Numbered from the stretch's first letter, positions 19,175-32,341 are shown. The stretch is DNA of 64,000 nt from Rhizobiaceae bacterium CPCC 101076 (GCA_003347645.1 QDFX01000004.1:62001-126000); one strand, 5' to 3'. Notes: a model not told the origin generated them from the sequence alone. Made by a program: numbers and translations.

Positions 19175-20235
19175 ATGTCTTTACGTGAACAGCGCCGAGC
19201 CCTTCTGGACGAACTGGCCCGCACCCGCGTGATCATTCTCGATGGCGCGATGGGCACGATGATCCAGCGACACAAGCTGACCGAGAAGGATTTCCGCGGC
19301 ACACGCTTCGTCGATCATGAGATCGATCTGCAGGGTAATAACGACCTGCTGACGATCACCCGGCCGGACGTCATCAAGGGCATCCACCGCCAGTATCTCG
19401 AAGCCGGCGCCGATATCATCGAGACCAACACCTTCAACTCGACCACAATCTCGCAGGCCGAATACAAGCTCGAACACCTCGCCTACGAGCTGAACTTCGA
19501 AGGCGCGCGCCTGGCCCGCGAGGCCGCAGACGAGGTGGCGGAAGAGACCGGCTCTCCGCGCTTCGTTGCCGGCGCGATCGGCCCGACCAGCCGCACTGCC
19601 TCGATCTCGCCCGACGTCAACAATCCCGGATATCGCAACGTCACGTTCGACGAGCTGCGCGAAGCCTATCGAGAGGCTGCGCGAGGCCTCATCGAAGGCG
19701 GCTCGGACATCCTCATCGTCGAAACGATCTTCGACACGCTGAACGCCAAGGCCGGCTTGTTCGGCGTGCAGGAATTGTTCGACGAGCTCGGTGTCGAATT
19801 GCCGATTATGATCTCCGGCACGATCACCGACCTCTCCGGGCGCACACTTTCCGGCCAGACGACGGAAGCATTCTGGAATTCCGTGAAGCATGTGAAGCCG
19901 TTTTCGATCGGCCTGAACTGCGCCTTCGGAGCGGACCAGATGCGGCCTTACGTGGCAGAGCTGTCCCGCGTCGCCGACACGCTGGTCTCGGCCTATCCGA
20001 ACGCCGGCCTACCGAACGAATTCGGCCAGTACGACGAGGAGCCGGAGACGACCGGCGGCCATCTGCACAATTGGGGCAAGGACGGCCTCGTCAATATCGT
20101 CGGCGGCTGCTGCGGCACGACGCCCGGCCATATCCGCGCCATCGCCGAGCGCGTCCATGGCCTGTCGCCGCGCGAAATCCCGGTGCGTGACAAAAAGCTT
20201 CGCCTGTCCGGACTGGAAGCATTCGAGGCCCAGGC

Positions 20236-20239
<4 letters not shown>
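19175..20239 (+). CDS. metH: Methionine synthase N-terminal part: homocysteine-binding methyltransferase subunit (split MetH)
   Basis: The 354-residue protein equals the Hcy module of E. coli MetH. It begins with [13 protein letters not shown] and carries the zinc-binding cysteines in [13 protein letters not shown] and GGCCGT. It ends at [10 protein letters not shown], exactly where MetH has the linker before the folate module. The downstream gene starts inside its stop codon (GTGA overlap) and supplies the rest of MetH. So methyl transfer from cobalamin to homocysteine here needs two polypeptides. A start at ATG 19175 matches the MetH N-terminus; the frame stays open far upstream, but only as an artefact of the GC-rich strand opposite btuB. 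Confidence 0.92.
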
Positions 20240-22904
<2,665 letters not shown>

Positions 22905-22908
<4 letters not shown>

Positions 22909-23354
22909 ATCTCGTAGACGAAATCGTCCATCGGATTGCGGCCCATCCGCTCCATGTCCGCGAGCGTCCTGCGGTCGAGAACTTGCGCCAGGGCCTCGCG
23001 GGCCTCAAGCATTAGCAGCCGGACCTTGCAGTTCTCCTCGGTGGCGCAGTCCTGGCAGCGGGCATAGAAATTCCGGCTCGCGCAGGGCACAGCCGCGAGC
23101 GGGCCGTCAAGCTTGCGGATGATATCGCCCACGATGATGCGGTCGGCCGGGATGGCGAGCATGTAGCCCCCGCCGCGCCCCGGCTTGCTCCTCAGGAAGC
23201 CCGCCTGCCGAAGCTCGTTCAGGATCGCATCGAGAAACTTCTTGGGGATGCCATGCTGGGTCGCAATATCGGCGATCAGCGCCGAACGGCCGGGAGGCAG
23301 CGCCGCAAGGTGCGCCATCGCCTTCAATCCGTACTTCGCCTTCGCCGTTAGCAT
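22905..23354 (-). CDS. Rrf2-family transcriptional regulator
   Basis: The 149-residue protein has the Rrf2 winged helix ([16 protein letters not shown] at the start, [31 protein letters not shown] in the recognition region) and four cysteines in [19 protein letters not shown] near 91-110. Such a cluster in the family often binds an iron-sulfur centre or senses redox. The spacing differs from IscR, so the ligand and targets are open. It overlaps the metH stop in the convergent orientation; no target site was located. Confidence 0.87.
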
Positions 23355-23402
23355 AGTGAGAGCTAACCGAACACCGCACTCAACCGCAAGGCGGTGACGC
23401 GA

Positions 23403-25229
23403 TCATGCTGCGGACAGCGCCCCCGCCGTCTTGGAAAACTGCATGCGGCGCTGAAGAATCGGCGTGATCATCCGGACGTCTGCCGGGCGGGCGTAGTGAT
23501 AGCCCTGCCCGAGCACGCATCCGAGGCGCAGCAATTCGGTTGCCTGTGCCGCGGTCTCGATACCTTCCGCAACGATGCGGATGCCGAGCTTTTCCGCGAT
23601 GCCGATCACGCCTTCGACGATGGCGAGACCCGCATCGCCCGGCGTCAGCCGATCGACGAAGCTCTTGTCGATCTTGATGATGTCGACCGGGAAGTCGAGC
23701 AGGTGCGTGAGCGAGGCATAGCCCGTTCCGAAGTCGTCCAGCGCAACTCGAATGCCCGACGCCCGGAGCGCCTCGACCGACTTCGCAACCATCCGGTCGT
23801 TACCCTCGCCCATGTAAACGGACTCGGTGACTTCGAGGATCACATGATGCAGCGGCACCTTGTGCTTCTCGAAAGCCGCCAGAATACGGTGATCGATGTC
23901 ACCACGCTGGAAATCGGCGGAGGTGACGTTGATGCCGACATGCTGGAACGGCAGGCCCATATCCAGCCAGGCGCGAACGTCGGCGGCGATATGCGCGAGC
24001 ATTCGATCCGTAAGGTGACATGCGACCTGGGCATCGCTCATCGCCTGGAAGAAATCCTTGGCCGGGATCAGCCTTCCCTCCGCCTCGCGCAGGCGACAGA
24101 GCGCTTCGACACCGACGACTTCCTCGTTATCCAGGCGGACGATCGGCTGATAATGCGCTTCGACTCGGGCATCCTCGAGCGCGGTCGAGACACGGCGGAT
24201 CGCATTGAACCGCTGGGTGATCGTGGTGCCGAGACTGGATTCGTAGGCAGCGTAGCCACCTCGGATGTTTTCCTTGGCATGGTAGAGCGCGACGTCGGCG
24301 TTCTGCCGAAGCGTCTCGGCGTCACCGCCGTCACGATCGTAGACTGCGCTGCCGATGGTGACGGATGGGATGATGGTCTGGCCGCCGGTCTGGAAAGGGA
24401 CGCCCATGACCGCGAGAATATCGGCGGCGCATCGTCCTACGGCAAGGGACGCGCAATCGCCGATCACGACGACCGCGATCTCGTCGCCGCCGATGCGATA
24501 GGCACGACCAGGTTGCGCGACGCTCGCGATGCGCGCTGCGACCTCCTGGATCAGAACATCGCCTGTCGCATGGCCGGAAGTATCGTTGACCGCCTTCAGA
24601 TGATCGATGTCGATCAGAATCAGACCGAACTGATCCGGCACCGCCCAGCGCGTCTGGCACATGGCCGCCGCGAAACTTGCGCGGTTGCCGAGGCCGGTGA
24701 GCGGATCGAAGAAGGCGAGCTTGCGATTGCGCGCTTCCACGGCCTCACGCTCCATCGCGATGGCGCAAAGGTGCACGCAGCGGTTGACGATCTGCTGTTC
24801 CAGCGCGCTCGGACCACGCCGCGTGCGATAGTAGAAAGCGAAGGTTCCGAGCACATTGCCATCGCGCGCCATGATGGGACTCGACCAGCAAGCGCGATAG
24901 CCGAGCGGCAGCACCAGTTCGCGATACCCTTCCCAGAGGGGATCGGTCTCTATGTCGGTCACGGTCACCGGTTCGCACCGGAAAGCGGCCGTTCCGCACG
25001 AACCGGCATTCGGGCCGATGGCGAAGCCATCGATCGCTTTCGAATAACTCACCGGAAGGCTCGGCGCGGCGAGCACCCGCAGCAGCCCGCCGGCATCGAT
25101 CGTCAGAACGGAGCAGGCCAGTTCCGGAACGAGCTTCTCGATCTCGCGGCAGAGCAAATCCGCCGTCGCCTTGAGGTCTTCCCCCCGGGCGATCATCTCG
25201 AGAATTGCGTTCTGCAGGCTTAAGAGCAT
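23403..25229 (-). CDS. GAF-GGDEF-EAL cyclic-di-GMP signalling protein
   Basis: The 608-residue cytoplasmic protein has an N-terminal GAF domain (about 10-160), a GGDEF domain (about 170-335) with the active loop as RIGGDEI, and an EAL domain (about 345-600) with EALCRL, DDFGTGYASL, KIDKSFV and VAEGIET all present. GGDEI keeps the four catalytic residues, so both synthesis and hydrolysis of cyclic-di-GMP are possible. No membrane segment is seen. It lies upstream of the guanidine riboswitch on the opposite strand, without an evident functional link. Confidence 0.9.
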   Translation of the reverse strand: MLLSLQNAILEMIARGEDLKATADLLCREIEKLVPELACSVLTIDAGGLLRVLAAPSLPVSYSKAIDGFAIGPNAGSCGTAAFRCEPVTVTDIETDPLWEGYRELVLPLGYRACWSSPIMARDGNVLGTFAFYYRTRRGPSALEQQIVNRCVHLCAIAMEREAVEARNRKLAFFDPLTGLGNRASFAAAMCQTRWAVPDQFGLILIDIDHLKAVNDTSGHATGDVLIQEVAARIASVAQPGRAYRIGGDEIAVVVIGDCASLAVGRCAADILAVMGVPFQTGGQTIIPSVTIGSAVYDRDGGDAETLRQNADVALYHAKENIRGGYAAYESSLGTTITQRFNAIRRVSTALEDARVEAHYQPIVRLDNEEVVGVEALCRLREAEGRLIPAKDFFQAMSDAQVACHLTDRMLAHIAADVRAWLDMGLPFQHVGINVTSADFQRGDIDHRILAAFEKHKVPLHHVILEVTESVYMGEGNDRMVAKSVEALRASGIRVALDDFGTGYASLTHLLDFPVDIIKIDKSFVDRLTPGDAGLAIVEGVIGIAEKLGIRIVAEGIETAAQATELLRLGCVLGQGYHYARPADVRMITPILQRRMQFSKTAGALSAA

Positions 25230-25373
25230 CCCATCCGACTCTGTCGGTCCCCGCCACAGACCTACCAGTGCCGGTTAAACATGCCGTCGATTATTCTCCG
25301 AGAGATTTATGTAAATTGTATGCAATAATCGTGAGGCTGGCCGTTTGGCGCGCGGCTTGCTAGGACATGGGCG

Positions 25374-25476
25374 CCGCTAGGGTTCCGGTCGCGATCCATG
25401 ATCGCGGCGGCTGGTCCGAGAGCAGCAACCCGTCGCATAAACGGCGGGCACACGGCGGGACAAAAGCCCGGGAGAT
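25374..25476 (+). promoter_or_regulatory. Guanidine-I (ykkC) riboswitch upstream of the guanidine catabolic operon
   Basis: The conserved ykkC class I blocks are present in order: CTAGGGTTCCGG at the 5' side, GGTCCGAGAG (25413-25422), ACACGG, then GGGACAAAAGCCCGGGAGA at the 3' side. Members bind guanidinium and turn gene expression on. It precedes genes usually labelled urea carboxylase, and indicates guanidine as the real substrate. Confidence 0.95.
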
Positions 25477-25484
25477 CGACCAGC

Positions 25485-25541
25485 GGAGAATGCCGCGGGG
25501 GTTGGTTTCCCGTCCGGCGTTCTCCTCGAACAGGAGGAGAA
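25485..25541 (+). promoter_or_regulatory. Riboswitch expression platform with alternative pairing at the ribosome site
   Basis: TTCTCC at 25520-25525 can pair either with GGAGAA at 25485-25490, as part of an 11-bp stem 25485-25495/25515-25525, or with AGGAGAA at 25535-25541, which overlaps the Shine-Dalgarno AGGAGG (25532-25537). The two pairings exclude each other. This suggests translational control of the first gene. Confidence 0.6.
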
Positions 25542-25545
25542 GCTC

Positions 25546-26301
25546 TTGAGATCGCCCGTCAATTCACCCGGAATCCTGCATTATTCGACTGAACTCGAAG
25601 GCGGAAAGCACTGGTCCTTGACCATGCGCGCCAACACGGCGTTACGCCTGACCGACCTCGAAGGCGGCGCCTCGGTCGGCATGCTGTTCTACAATCCGCA
25701 GGACATGCTGGAGCGCTACAACGCGCCCGATACGCTCAAATGCCAGCACACCTTTAAATTAACACGCGGCAATTGCCTCTACTCCGATATGGGGCGGATT
25801 TTCTGCTCGGTGACGCATGACGACGTCGGGTGGCACGACACGGTTTCCGGTACCTCGACCAAGGCGATCGTCGAACGGCAATGGGGCGCCCGCGACTACC
25901 AGAACGACCGAAACGGCTGGAAACAGAACGGTCGTGACGCCTTCCTGGTGGAGGCCGCGAAATACGGTCTCGGAAAACGCGATCTTGCGATGAACGTGAA
26001 CTGGTTTGCCCGGGTGGCGGTCGATGACGAAGGCGTCCTGGCTTACGTGCCGAGCAACTCAAAGGCCGGGGACAGCGTCGAACTCCGGTTCGAGATGGAC
26101 ACTCTGATCCTTCTCCATACCTGTCCGCACCCGCTCGATCCTTCGGCCGAATATCCCGTGAAACCCATAGGGTTGGAGATCAAGGAGGTGCATGCGGCGG
26201 CGCACGATGACGAATGCCGGCTATCGCGGCCGGAGAACGGGCGCGGCTTCGAGAACAACCGGCTCTATCACATCGGTTGCGGCTGCGGAGGTGCACGATG
26301 A
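25546..26301 (+). CDS. Urea-carboxylase-associated (DUF1989) protein, probable carboxyguanidine deiminase subunit
   Basis: The 251-residue protein belongs to the DUF1989 family found next to urea or guanidine carboxylases. Conserved parts include [17 protein letters not shown], a [12 protein letters not shown] segment and a cysteine-rich tail (IGCGCGGAR). Paired members of this family have been shown to form carboxyguanidine deiminase, which turns carboxyguanidine into allophanate with release of ammonia. I chose the TTG at 25546 because an almost perfect AGGAGG lies eight bases ahead; the next ATG is about 80 bases downstream. It overlaps the second subunit gene by ATGA. Confidence 0.87.
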   Translation: MRSPVNSPGILHYSTELEGGKHWSLTMRANTALRLTDLEGGASVGMLFYNPQDMLERYNAPDTLKCQHTFKLTRGNCLYSDMGRIFCSVTHDDVGWHDTVSGTSTKAIVERQWGARDYQNDRNGWKQNGRDAFLVEAAKYGLGKRDLAMNVNWFARVAVDDEGVLAYVPSNSKAGDSVELRFEMDTLILLHTCPHPLDPSAEYPVKPIGLEIKEVHAAAHDDECRLSRPENGRGFENNRLYHIGCGCGGAR

Positions 26302-26945
26302 GAACTCTCATGAGCACCCTCGAGAACAAGGACGCCGTCTACACGAAGACCGTGCCCGCCGGCGATTACTGGATGGAGATCGTCAGGGAGGGCCAGACCT
26401 TCCGCATCGTCGACCTGGAAGGCAATCAGGCCGCCGATACCCTGTTCTTCTCCGCGGCCGATCCGGCCGAACGCTACAGCGCGATGGACACGATCCGCGA
26501 GCAGGGCAATGTCTTCCTCGGCCTCGGCACGAAGCTGATGTCCAACGACGGCAATGTCATGCTGACGATCACCGCCGACACCGTCGGGCGGCACGATACG
26601 CTGGGCGGCGCCTGCGCGACAGAGTCGAACACCGTCCGCTACGATCTCGAAAAGCGCACCATGCATGCCTGCCGGGATTCGTGGATGCTCGCGGTCGCCG
26701 AGCGTCCGGAATTCGGGCTGACCAAGCGCGACATCACCCACAACATCAATTTCTTCATGAACGTGCCGGTGACGGCCGACGGCGGACTGACCTTCGCCGA
26801 CGGGCTCTCCGCGCCAGGGAAATATGTCGAGATGCGCGCCGAGATGGACGTCATCGTCCTGATCTCGAACTGCCCGCAGCTCAACAATCCCTGCAACGCC
26901 TACAACCCGACCCCGATCGAGGTCGTGATCTGGGACGCGGCGTGA
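26298..26945 (+). CDS. Urea-carboxylase-associated (DUF1989) protein 2, probable carboxyguanidine deiminase subunit
   Basis: The 215-residue DUF1989 protein is a paralogue of the gene before it. Shared landmarks include [17 protein letters not shown], a [13 protein letters not shown] segment matching the partner's Cys/His region, and [16 protein letters not shown]. It starts within the stop of the upstream gene (ATGA) and ends seven bases before the carboxylase, so all three are translationally coupled. It probably forms a heteromeric deiminase with its neighbour. Confidence 0.88.
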   Translation: MRTLMSTLENKDAVYTKTVPAGDYWMEIVREGQTFRIVDLEGNQAADTLFFSAADPAERYSAMDTIREQGNVFLGLGTKLMSNDGNVMLTITADTVGRHDTLGGACATESNTVRYDLEKRTMHACRDSWMLAVAERPEFGLTKRDITHNINFFMNVPVTADGGLTFADGLSAPGKYVEMRAEMDVIVLISNCPQLNNPCNAYNPTPIEVVIWDAA

Positions 26946-26952
26946 GGGCGAG

Positions 26953-29900
26953 ATGTTCAAGAAGGTCCTGATCGCAAATCGCGGCGCCATCGCGTGCCGC
27001 GTCATCCGCACACTCGACCGCATGGGAATCGCGTCCGTCGCCGTCTATTCGGAGGCGGACCGCCATTCGCTGCATGTGAAGATGGCGACCGAAGCCGTCT
27101 GCGTCGGCCCGCCTCCGGCGTCGCAGAGCTATCTGGATGCTACCCGCATCCTTGAGGTGGCGAAGGAGACCGGGGCGGAGGCGATCCATCCCGGCTACGG
27201 CTTCCTGTCGGAGAACCCGGATTTCGCCGAGGCCTGCACCAGGGCCGGCATCGCCTTCGTCGGTCCGCGCCCGGAGCACATGCGTGCCTTCGGCCTGAAG
27301 CACCAGGCGCGTGAAATCGCCGAGGAAGCGGGCGTTCCGCTTGCGCCCGGCGGCGGCCTGATCCCAACCGCCGAGGCCGCGCGGGCGGAGGCCGAGCGGA
27401 TCGGCTATCCGGTGATGATCAAGAGCACGGCGGGCGGAGGCGGCATCGGCCTGCAGCTCTGTCGTTCGGCCGAGGAAATCGTGCCGATGTTCGAGCGCGT
27501 CCAGCGGCTCGCGACCAACAATTTCAAGGATGCCGGCATCTTCCTCGAGAAGTTCATCGCCCGTGGCCGCCACATCGAGGTGCAGATCTTCGGCGACGGC
27601 AAGGGCAAGGTCCTGGCCCTCGGCGAACGCGACTGCTCGGCCCAGCGCCGGAACCAGAAAGTGGTCGAGGAGACGCCCGCGCCGAACATCTCGGACGAGA
27701 CGCGCGCCGACCTGCTGGCGACCGCCGAGCGCCTCGGCGCGGCGGTGAACTACGAAAACGCCGGCACGGTCGAGTTTCTGTACGACGTCGATGGCGACCA
27801 GTTCTATTTCCTCGAAGTGAACACCCGCCTTCAGGTCGAGCACGGCGTCACCGAGCAGGTGACGGGCGTCGATCTCGTCGAATGGATGTTGCGGCAGGCG
27901 GCGGGCGAGGTGTTGCCGCTCGAACGACCCAAGCCCGAGGGCCACTCGATCCAGGTCCGACTTTATGCGGAGGATCCGGGTCGTGATTTCCGCCCGAGTG
28001 CTGGGCTCCTGACGCATGTCCAATTTCCGGAGGATGCCCGGATCGAAACCTGGGTCGAAAGCGGTTCGGAGGTACCGCCGTTCTACGATCCGATGATCGC
28101 CAAGCTGATCGTGACGGGCAGCGACCGCACCGACGCGCTGGCAAAGCTTCAGACGGCCCTGCGCGGCACCGAACTCGCGGGCATCGAGACCAATCGCGAC
28201 TATCTCCTCTGGCTCGCGGCACGGCCGGAGCTGGCGGCGGGCGAGATTACGACGCGGACGCTGGAGCGTCTCGATTATCGCCCCGCGACAATCGAGGTCG
28301 TGTCGCCCGGCACACAGACCACGGTGCAGGCATGGCCCGGTCGGCTTGGCTATTGGGACGTCGGCGTGCCGCCGTCCGGACCAATGGACCATTTGTCGTT
28401 CCGGCTGGCCAACCGGGCACTCGGCAACGATCCGGACGCGGCTGCGCTCGAAATCACTCTGTCCGGCCCGACGCTGAGATTCGATGCGCCGACCATGATC
28501 TGCCTGACCGGTGCCGCGATGCCGGCGACGCTCGACGGGCGGGCCATTCCGTTCTGGCAACCGATCGCGGTCAAGGCCGGGCAAGTGCTGAAAATCGCCG
28601 GGGTATCGGGCGCCGGCGCGCGCGCCTATCTTGCCGTTTCCGGTGGCTTTCAGGTGCCCGACTACCTGGGTTCGAAAGCCACCTTCACGCTCGGCAAGTT
28701 CGGCGGTCATGGCGGCCGAGCCCTCTTGCCGGGAGATGTCCTCCATCTCGATCCGGATGCGGATCCAACCGGACTGCCGGTGCCACCGAGCCTCATCCCG
28801 GAGATGGACCGGTCGTGGCAGATCGGCGTGCTCTACGGGCCGCACGGCGCGCCGGACTTCTTCACCGACGAGGACATCGCCGCCTTCTTTGCCGCCGATT
28901 GGGAGGTCCACTACAACTCCAACCGCACCGGCATTCGCCTGATCGGCCCGAAACCGAAATGGGCGCGGACCGACGGCGGCGAAGCGGGTCTCCACCCGTC
29001 GAACATCCATGACAACGCCTATGCGATCGGCGCGGTCGATTTTACCGGCGACATGCCGGTGATCCTGGGTCCGGACGGCCCGAGCCTCGGCGGCTTCGTC
29101 TGCCCGGTGACGATCGTCCAGGCCGAAATCTGGAAGACGGGCCAGCTCCGCCCCGGCGACCGGGTGAAGTTCATCCGGCTCGATCCGCGCGTCGCCGACC
29201 AGGCCGAGGCCGATCAGTCGGCGAGCATCAAGGCCCTTTCCTCCGTCCAGGCACCGCCCGTCAGCAATGCCGGACCGAACGACGCCGTGCTTGGCGAGAT
29301 CCCCGCCTCCGACGACCGACCGCGCGTCGTCTATCGGCGGCAGGGCGACCGCTATCTCCTGGTCGAATACGGCCCGCTGGTCCTCGACATCGAACTGCGG
29401 TTTCGCATCCACGCGCTGATGCTGGCGGTCCAGGATCGGAAGCTTGGCGGACTGGTTGACCTCACGCCGGGTATCCGCTCGCTGCAGATTCATTACGACC
29501 CCGGGCATCTTCCGCTCGGCCGCCTGCTGGCCTTGCTGCGAGAGATCGAGGCAGAGCTTCCCTCGATTGACGAGATGGAGGTGGAGACCCGGATCGTCCA
29601 TCTGCCGCTGTCGTGGGACGACGAGCAGACGCAGCTCGCGATCCAGAAATACATGCAGTCGGTGCGTCCCGACGCACCGTGGTGCCCGTCGAACATCGAG
29701 TTCATCCGCCGGATCAACGGGCTCGATTCCATCGACGAGGTAAAGCGGATCGTCTTCGAGGCAAGCTATCTCGTTCTCGGCCTCGGCGATGTCTATCTCG
29801 GCGCGCCGGTTGCCACGCCGCTCGATCCGCGCCATCGGCTGGTGACGACGAAGTACAATCCAGCCCGCACATGGACGCCGGAAAACGCTGTCGGCATCGG

Positions 29901-30543
29901 TGGCGCGTATCTGTGCATCTACGGCATGGAGGGACCGGGCGGATACCAGTTCGTCGGTCGCACCTGCCAGATGTGGAACGCCTTCCGCTCGACCGAAACC
30001 TTCGAGGCCGGCAAGCCCTGGCTACTGCGCTTCTTCGATCAGATACGCTTCCACGAGGTCAGCCACGACGAGCTGATGCGTTTCCGCGACGACTTTCCGC
30101 ACGGAAAGGCGAAGGTCCGCATCGAGACGGAGCGCTTCCGCCTCGCCGATTATCGCCGGTTTCTGGCCGAAAACGCCGAAAGCATCACTGCTTTCACCGC
30201 GCAACGGCAGCAGGCGTTCGGGGAAGAGCGGGCGCGCTGGGAGGCGTCCGGCCAGATCGGCTACGGCGCTGACTTCGCGGAGACCATCGAGGTCAGCGAA
30301 GACGACATCCCGGCCGGCGGCATGGCTGTTGCGAGCCCGATTCCCGGCTCGGTCTGGAAACTGAATGTAAGGGAGGGCGCGCGCGTCAAAGCGGGCGACC
30401 CGTTGATCGTGGTGGAGTCGATGAAGATGGAATTCGAGGTCGCCGCTCCCGAGGACGGCGTGGTGACGGAACTTCGGTGCGTCGAGGGACGTGCCGTCGG
30501 CCTCGGCCAGACGCTCGCAGTGCTCATGCCGGAGGCGAACTGA
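26953..30543 (+). CDS. Biotin-dependent guanidine (urea-type) carboxylase
   Basis: The 1196-residue multidomain enzyme has a biotin carboxylase (about 1-450) with an ATP-grasp domain containing KSTAGGGGIG and HIEVQIFGDG, a KipA/KipI-like carboxyltransferase region (about 470-1070) and a C-terminal biotinyl domain with the lysine of VVESMKMEF at residue 1158. The family carboxylates urea to allophanate or guanidine to carboxyguanidine using bicarbonate and ATP. The guanidine riboswitch and the deiminase pair upstream favour guanidine; a deiminase would not be needed for urea. It is followed by allophanate hydrolase with a one-base overlap. Confidence 0.93.
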   Translation: MFKKVLIANRGAIACRVIRTLDRMGIASVAVYSEADRHSLHVKMATEAVCVGPPPASQSYLDATRILEVAKETGAEAIHPGYGFLSENPDFAEACTRAGIAFVGPRPEHMRAFGLKHQAREIAEEAGVPLAPGGGLIPTAEAARAEAERIGYPVMIKSTAGGGGIGLQLCRSAEEIVPMFERVQRLATNNFKDAGIFLEKFIARGRHIEVQIFGDGKGKVLALGERDCSAQRRNQKVVEETPAPNISDETRADLLATAERLGAAVNYENAGTVEFLYDVDGDQFYFLEVNTRLQVEHGVTEQVTGVDLVEWMLRQAAGEVLPLERPKPEGHSIQVRLYAEDPGRDFRPSAGLLTHVQFPEDARIETWVESGSEVPPFYDPMIAKLIVTGSDRTDALAKLQTALRGTELAGIETNRDYLLWLAARPELAAGEITTRTLERLDYRPATIEVVSPGTQTTVQAWPGRLGYWDVGVPPSGPMDHLSFRLANRALGNDPDAAALEITLSGPTLRFDAPTMICLTGAAMPATLDGRAIPFWQPIAVKAGQVLKIAGVSGAGARAYLAVSGGFQVPDYLGSKATFTLGKFGGHGGRALLPGDVLHLDPDADPTGLPVPPSLIPEMDRSWQIGVLYGPHGAPDFFTDEDIAAFFAADWEVHYNSNRTGIRLIGPKPKWARTDGGEAGLHPSNIHDNAYAIGAVDFTGDMPVILGPDGPSLGGFVCPVTIVQAEIWKTGQLRPGDRVKFIRLDPRVADQAEADQSASIKALSSVQAPPVSNAGPNDAVLGEIPASDDRPRVVYRRQGDRYLLVEYGPLVLDIELRFRIHALMLAVQDRKLGGLVDLTPGIRSLQIHYDPGHLPLGRLLALLREIEAELPSIDEMEVETRIVHLPLSWDDEQTQLAIQKYMQSVRPDAPWCPSNIEFIRRINGLDSIDEVKRIVFEASYLVLGLGDVYLGAPVATPLDPRHRLVTTKYNPARTWTPENAVGIGGAYLCIYGMEGPGGYQFVGRTCQMWNAFRSTETFEAGKPWLLRFFDQIRFHEVSHDELMRFRDDFPHGKAKVRIETERFRLADYRRFLAENAESITAFTAQRQQAFGEERARWEASGQIGYGADFAETIEVSEDDIPAGGMAVASPIPGSVWKLNVREGARVKAGDPLIVVESMKMEFEVAAPEDGVVTELRCVEGRAVGLGQTLAVLMPEAN

Positions 30544-32333
30544 TGCGCGCGCTAGACCTCACCTCGCTCGCCTCCGCCTATGCCGAAGGCCTGACACCCA
30601 CGGCGCTCGTGACCGAAATCCATGCGGCGATCCGGGAAACCGGCGAGCGCCCGGTCTGGATCAATCTCGTGCCTGAAAAAGAGGCACTTGCCCGCGCGGC
30701 CGACCTGGAGCGCCGCAAGGCTGCGGGAGAGGCGCTGCCGCTCTACGGTGTGCCCTTCGCCGCCAAGGACAATATCGACGTCGCCGGCGTCCCGACCACC
30801 GCAGCGTGCCCGGATTTCGAGTTCACGCCCGAACGCTCCGCGGCGGTCATCGAGCGCCTCGAAACGGCCGGCGCCATTGTCATCGGCAAGACCAATCTCG
30901 ACCAGTTCGCGACCGGCCTGAACGGCACGCGCTCGCCTTATGGGCAGCCGGCATCGGTATTCGACAGCCGCTATGTCTCCGGCGGATCGAGTTCCGGATC
31001 GGCGGTCGCGGTGGCGTCCGGACTGGTGACGTTCGCGCTCGGCACCGACACCGCCGGCTCGGGTCGAGTGCCGGCGATGTTCAACAATCTTGTCGGCCTG
31101 AAGCCTAGCCGGGGGCTGATCTCAACCCGCGGCGTGCTTCCGGCCTGTCGCAGTCTCGACTGCGTTTCGATCTTTGCCGGCACCGTCGGCGATGCGCTGA
31201 AGATCACCGAGATCGCCTCCGGCTATGACGCCGAAGACGCCTATTCTCGCGCCGCGCCGAAGGGCAGCTTCGCGCCCGGCAACTGGCCGGAAGGCTTCCG
31301 CTTCGGTGTGCCGGAGAAGCCAGAATTCTGCGGAGACGATGAAGCGGCCGAACTGTTCGATGCGGCCATCGCGCGGCTGGAGCGGCTTGGCGGAATAAAG
31401 GTCACGTTCGACTATACGCCGTTCCGTGACGCGGCTCTGCTGCTTTACGCCGGCCCCTGGGTCGCCGAGCGGCTGGCCGCCATCAAGGGCTTCGCCGAGA
31501 CCAGACCGGACAGCATCCACCCCGTCGTCCGCGAAATCGTGCTTGGCGGGGCGCGCTATTCGGCGGTCGACGCATTCGAGGGCCAGTACAGGCTCGCGGC
31601 ATTCATCCAGCAGGTAAAGCCGGTCTGGGAAGAGATCGACGTCATGCTGCTGCCGACCGCGCCGACGATCTACACGATCGCCGACATGCTGGCGGACCCG
31701 GTGCGGCTGAATTCGAATCTCGGCACCTACACCAATTTCGTGAACCTGATGGACCTGTCGGCGATCGCGGTGCCGGGCGGCTTCCGCACTGACGGCCTGC
31801 CTTTCGGCGTGACCCTGGTCGGTCACGCCTTCGAGGACGGCAAGATCGCCGGATTTGCCGACCGCCTCCATCGCGCGCTGGGAACCGCCACCCTCGGCGG
31901 TACCGGCCGGCCGCTCCCGGGTAAACCGCTGGAGGCCAAGGGCGGCGGCCGCATCGACGTCGCGGTCGTCGGCGCGCACCTGAAGGGACTGCCGCTGCAC
32001 CGGCAGTTGACCGACCGCGATGCGCGTTTCGTCCGGACGGCAAAGACCGCCACCGGCTACAGCTTCTATGCGCTGGCCGGCACGGTGCCGCCCAAACCCG
32101 GCCTTGTGTTCGACGGCTCGGGCGCCGGCGGCATCGAGGTCGAGATCTGGTCGGTTCCGGTGTCGGAATTCGGCAGCTTTGTCGCCGAAATCCCGGCCCC
32201 GCTCGGCATCGGCACGCTTGCGCTGGATGATGGGACTTCGGTGAAGGGCTTCGTCTGCGAGGCGCATGCGGTGGATGGCGCCGAAAACATTACGAAATTC
32301 GGTGGCTGGAAGGCCTATCTGGCGTCGCGTTGA
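30543..32333 (+). CDS. atzF: Allophanate hydrolase
   Basis: The 596-residue amidase-signature enzyme has the Lys of FAAKDNIDVAG near residue 76, the Gly/Ser loop SGGSSSGSAVAV with the cis-Ser near 150 and the nucleophilic Ser in GTDTAGSGRVPA. Its C-terminal part (about 460-596) is the allophanate-hydrolase-specific domain that decarboxylates the intermediate. It turns allophanate into two ammonia and two carbon dioxide, the last step of the guanidine pathway. ATG 30543 shares its A with the stop of the carboxylase gene. It ends just before a palindromic repeat facing the ABC transporter operon. Confidence 0.94.
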   Translation: MRALDLTSLASAYAEGLTPTALVTEIHAAIRETGERPVWINLVPEKEALARAADLERRKAAGEALPLYGVPFAAKDNIDVAGVPTTAACPDFEFTPERSAAVIERLETAGAIVIGKTNLDQFATGLNGTRSPYGQPASVFDSRYVSGGSSSGSAVAVASGLVTFALGTDTAGSGRVPAMFNNLVGLKPSRGLISTRGVLPACRSLDCVSIFAGTVGDALKITEIASGYDAEDAYSRAAPKGSFAPGNWPEGFRFGVPEKPEFCGDDEAAELFDAAIARLERLGGIKVTFDYTPFRDAALLLYAGPWVAERLAAIKGFAETRPDSIHPVVREIVLGGARYSAVDAFEGQYRLAAFIQQVKPVWEEIDVMLLPTAPTIYTIADMLADPVRLNSNLGTYTNFVNLMDLSAIAVPGGFRTDGLPFGVTLVGHAFEDGKIAGFADRLHRALGTATLGGTGRPLPGKPLEAKGGGRIDVAVVGAHLKGLPLHRQLTDRDARFVRTAKTATGYSFYALAGTVPPKPGLVFDGSGAGGIEVEIWSVPVSEFGSFVAEIPAPLGIGTLALDDGTSVKGFVCEAHAVDGAENITKFGGWKAYLASR

Positions 32334-32341
32334 TCTTGGGG

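Noticed and set aside
24500-24520. Degenerate, inactive GGDEF domain
   Set aside because: The loop reads GGDEI; the catalytic G-G-D-E residues are retained, and Ile for Phe alone does not show loss of activity.
26881-29835. A 984-codon open frame on the minus strand
   Set aside because: It lies entirely opposite the carboxylase gene, has no recognisable domain, and is a by-product of high GC and third-position bias.
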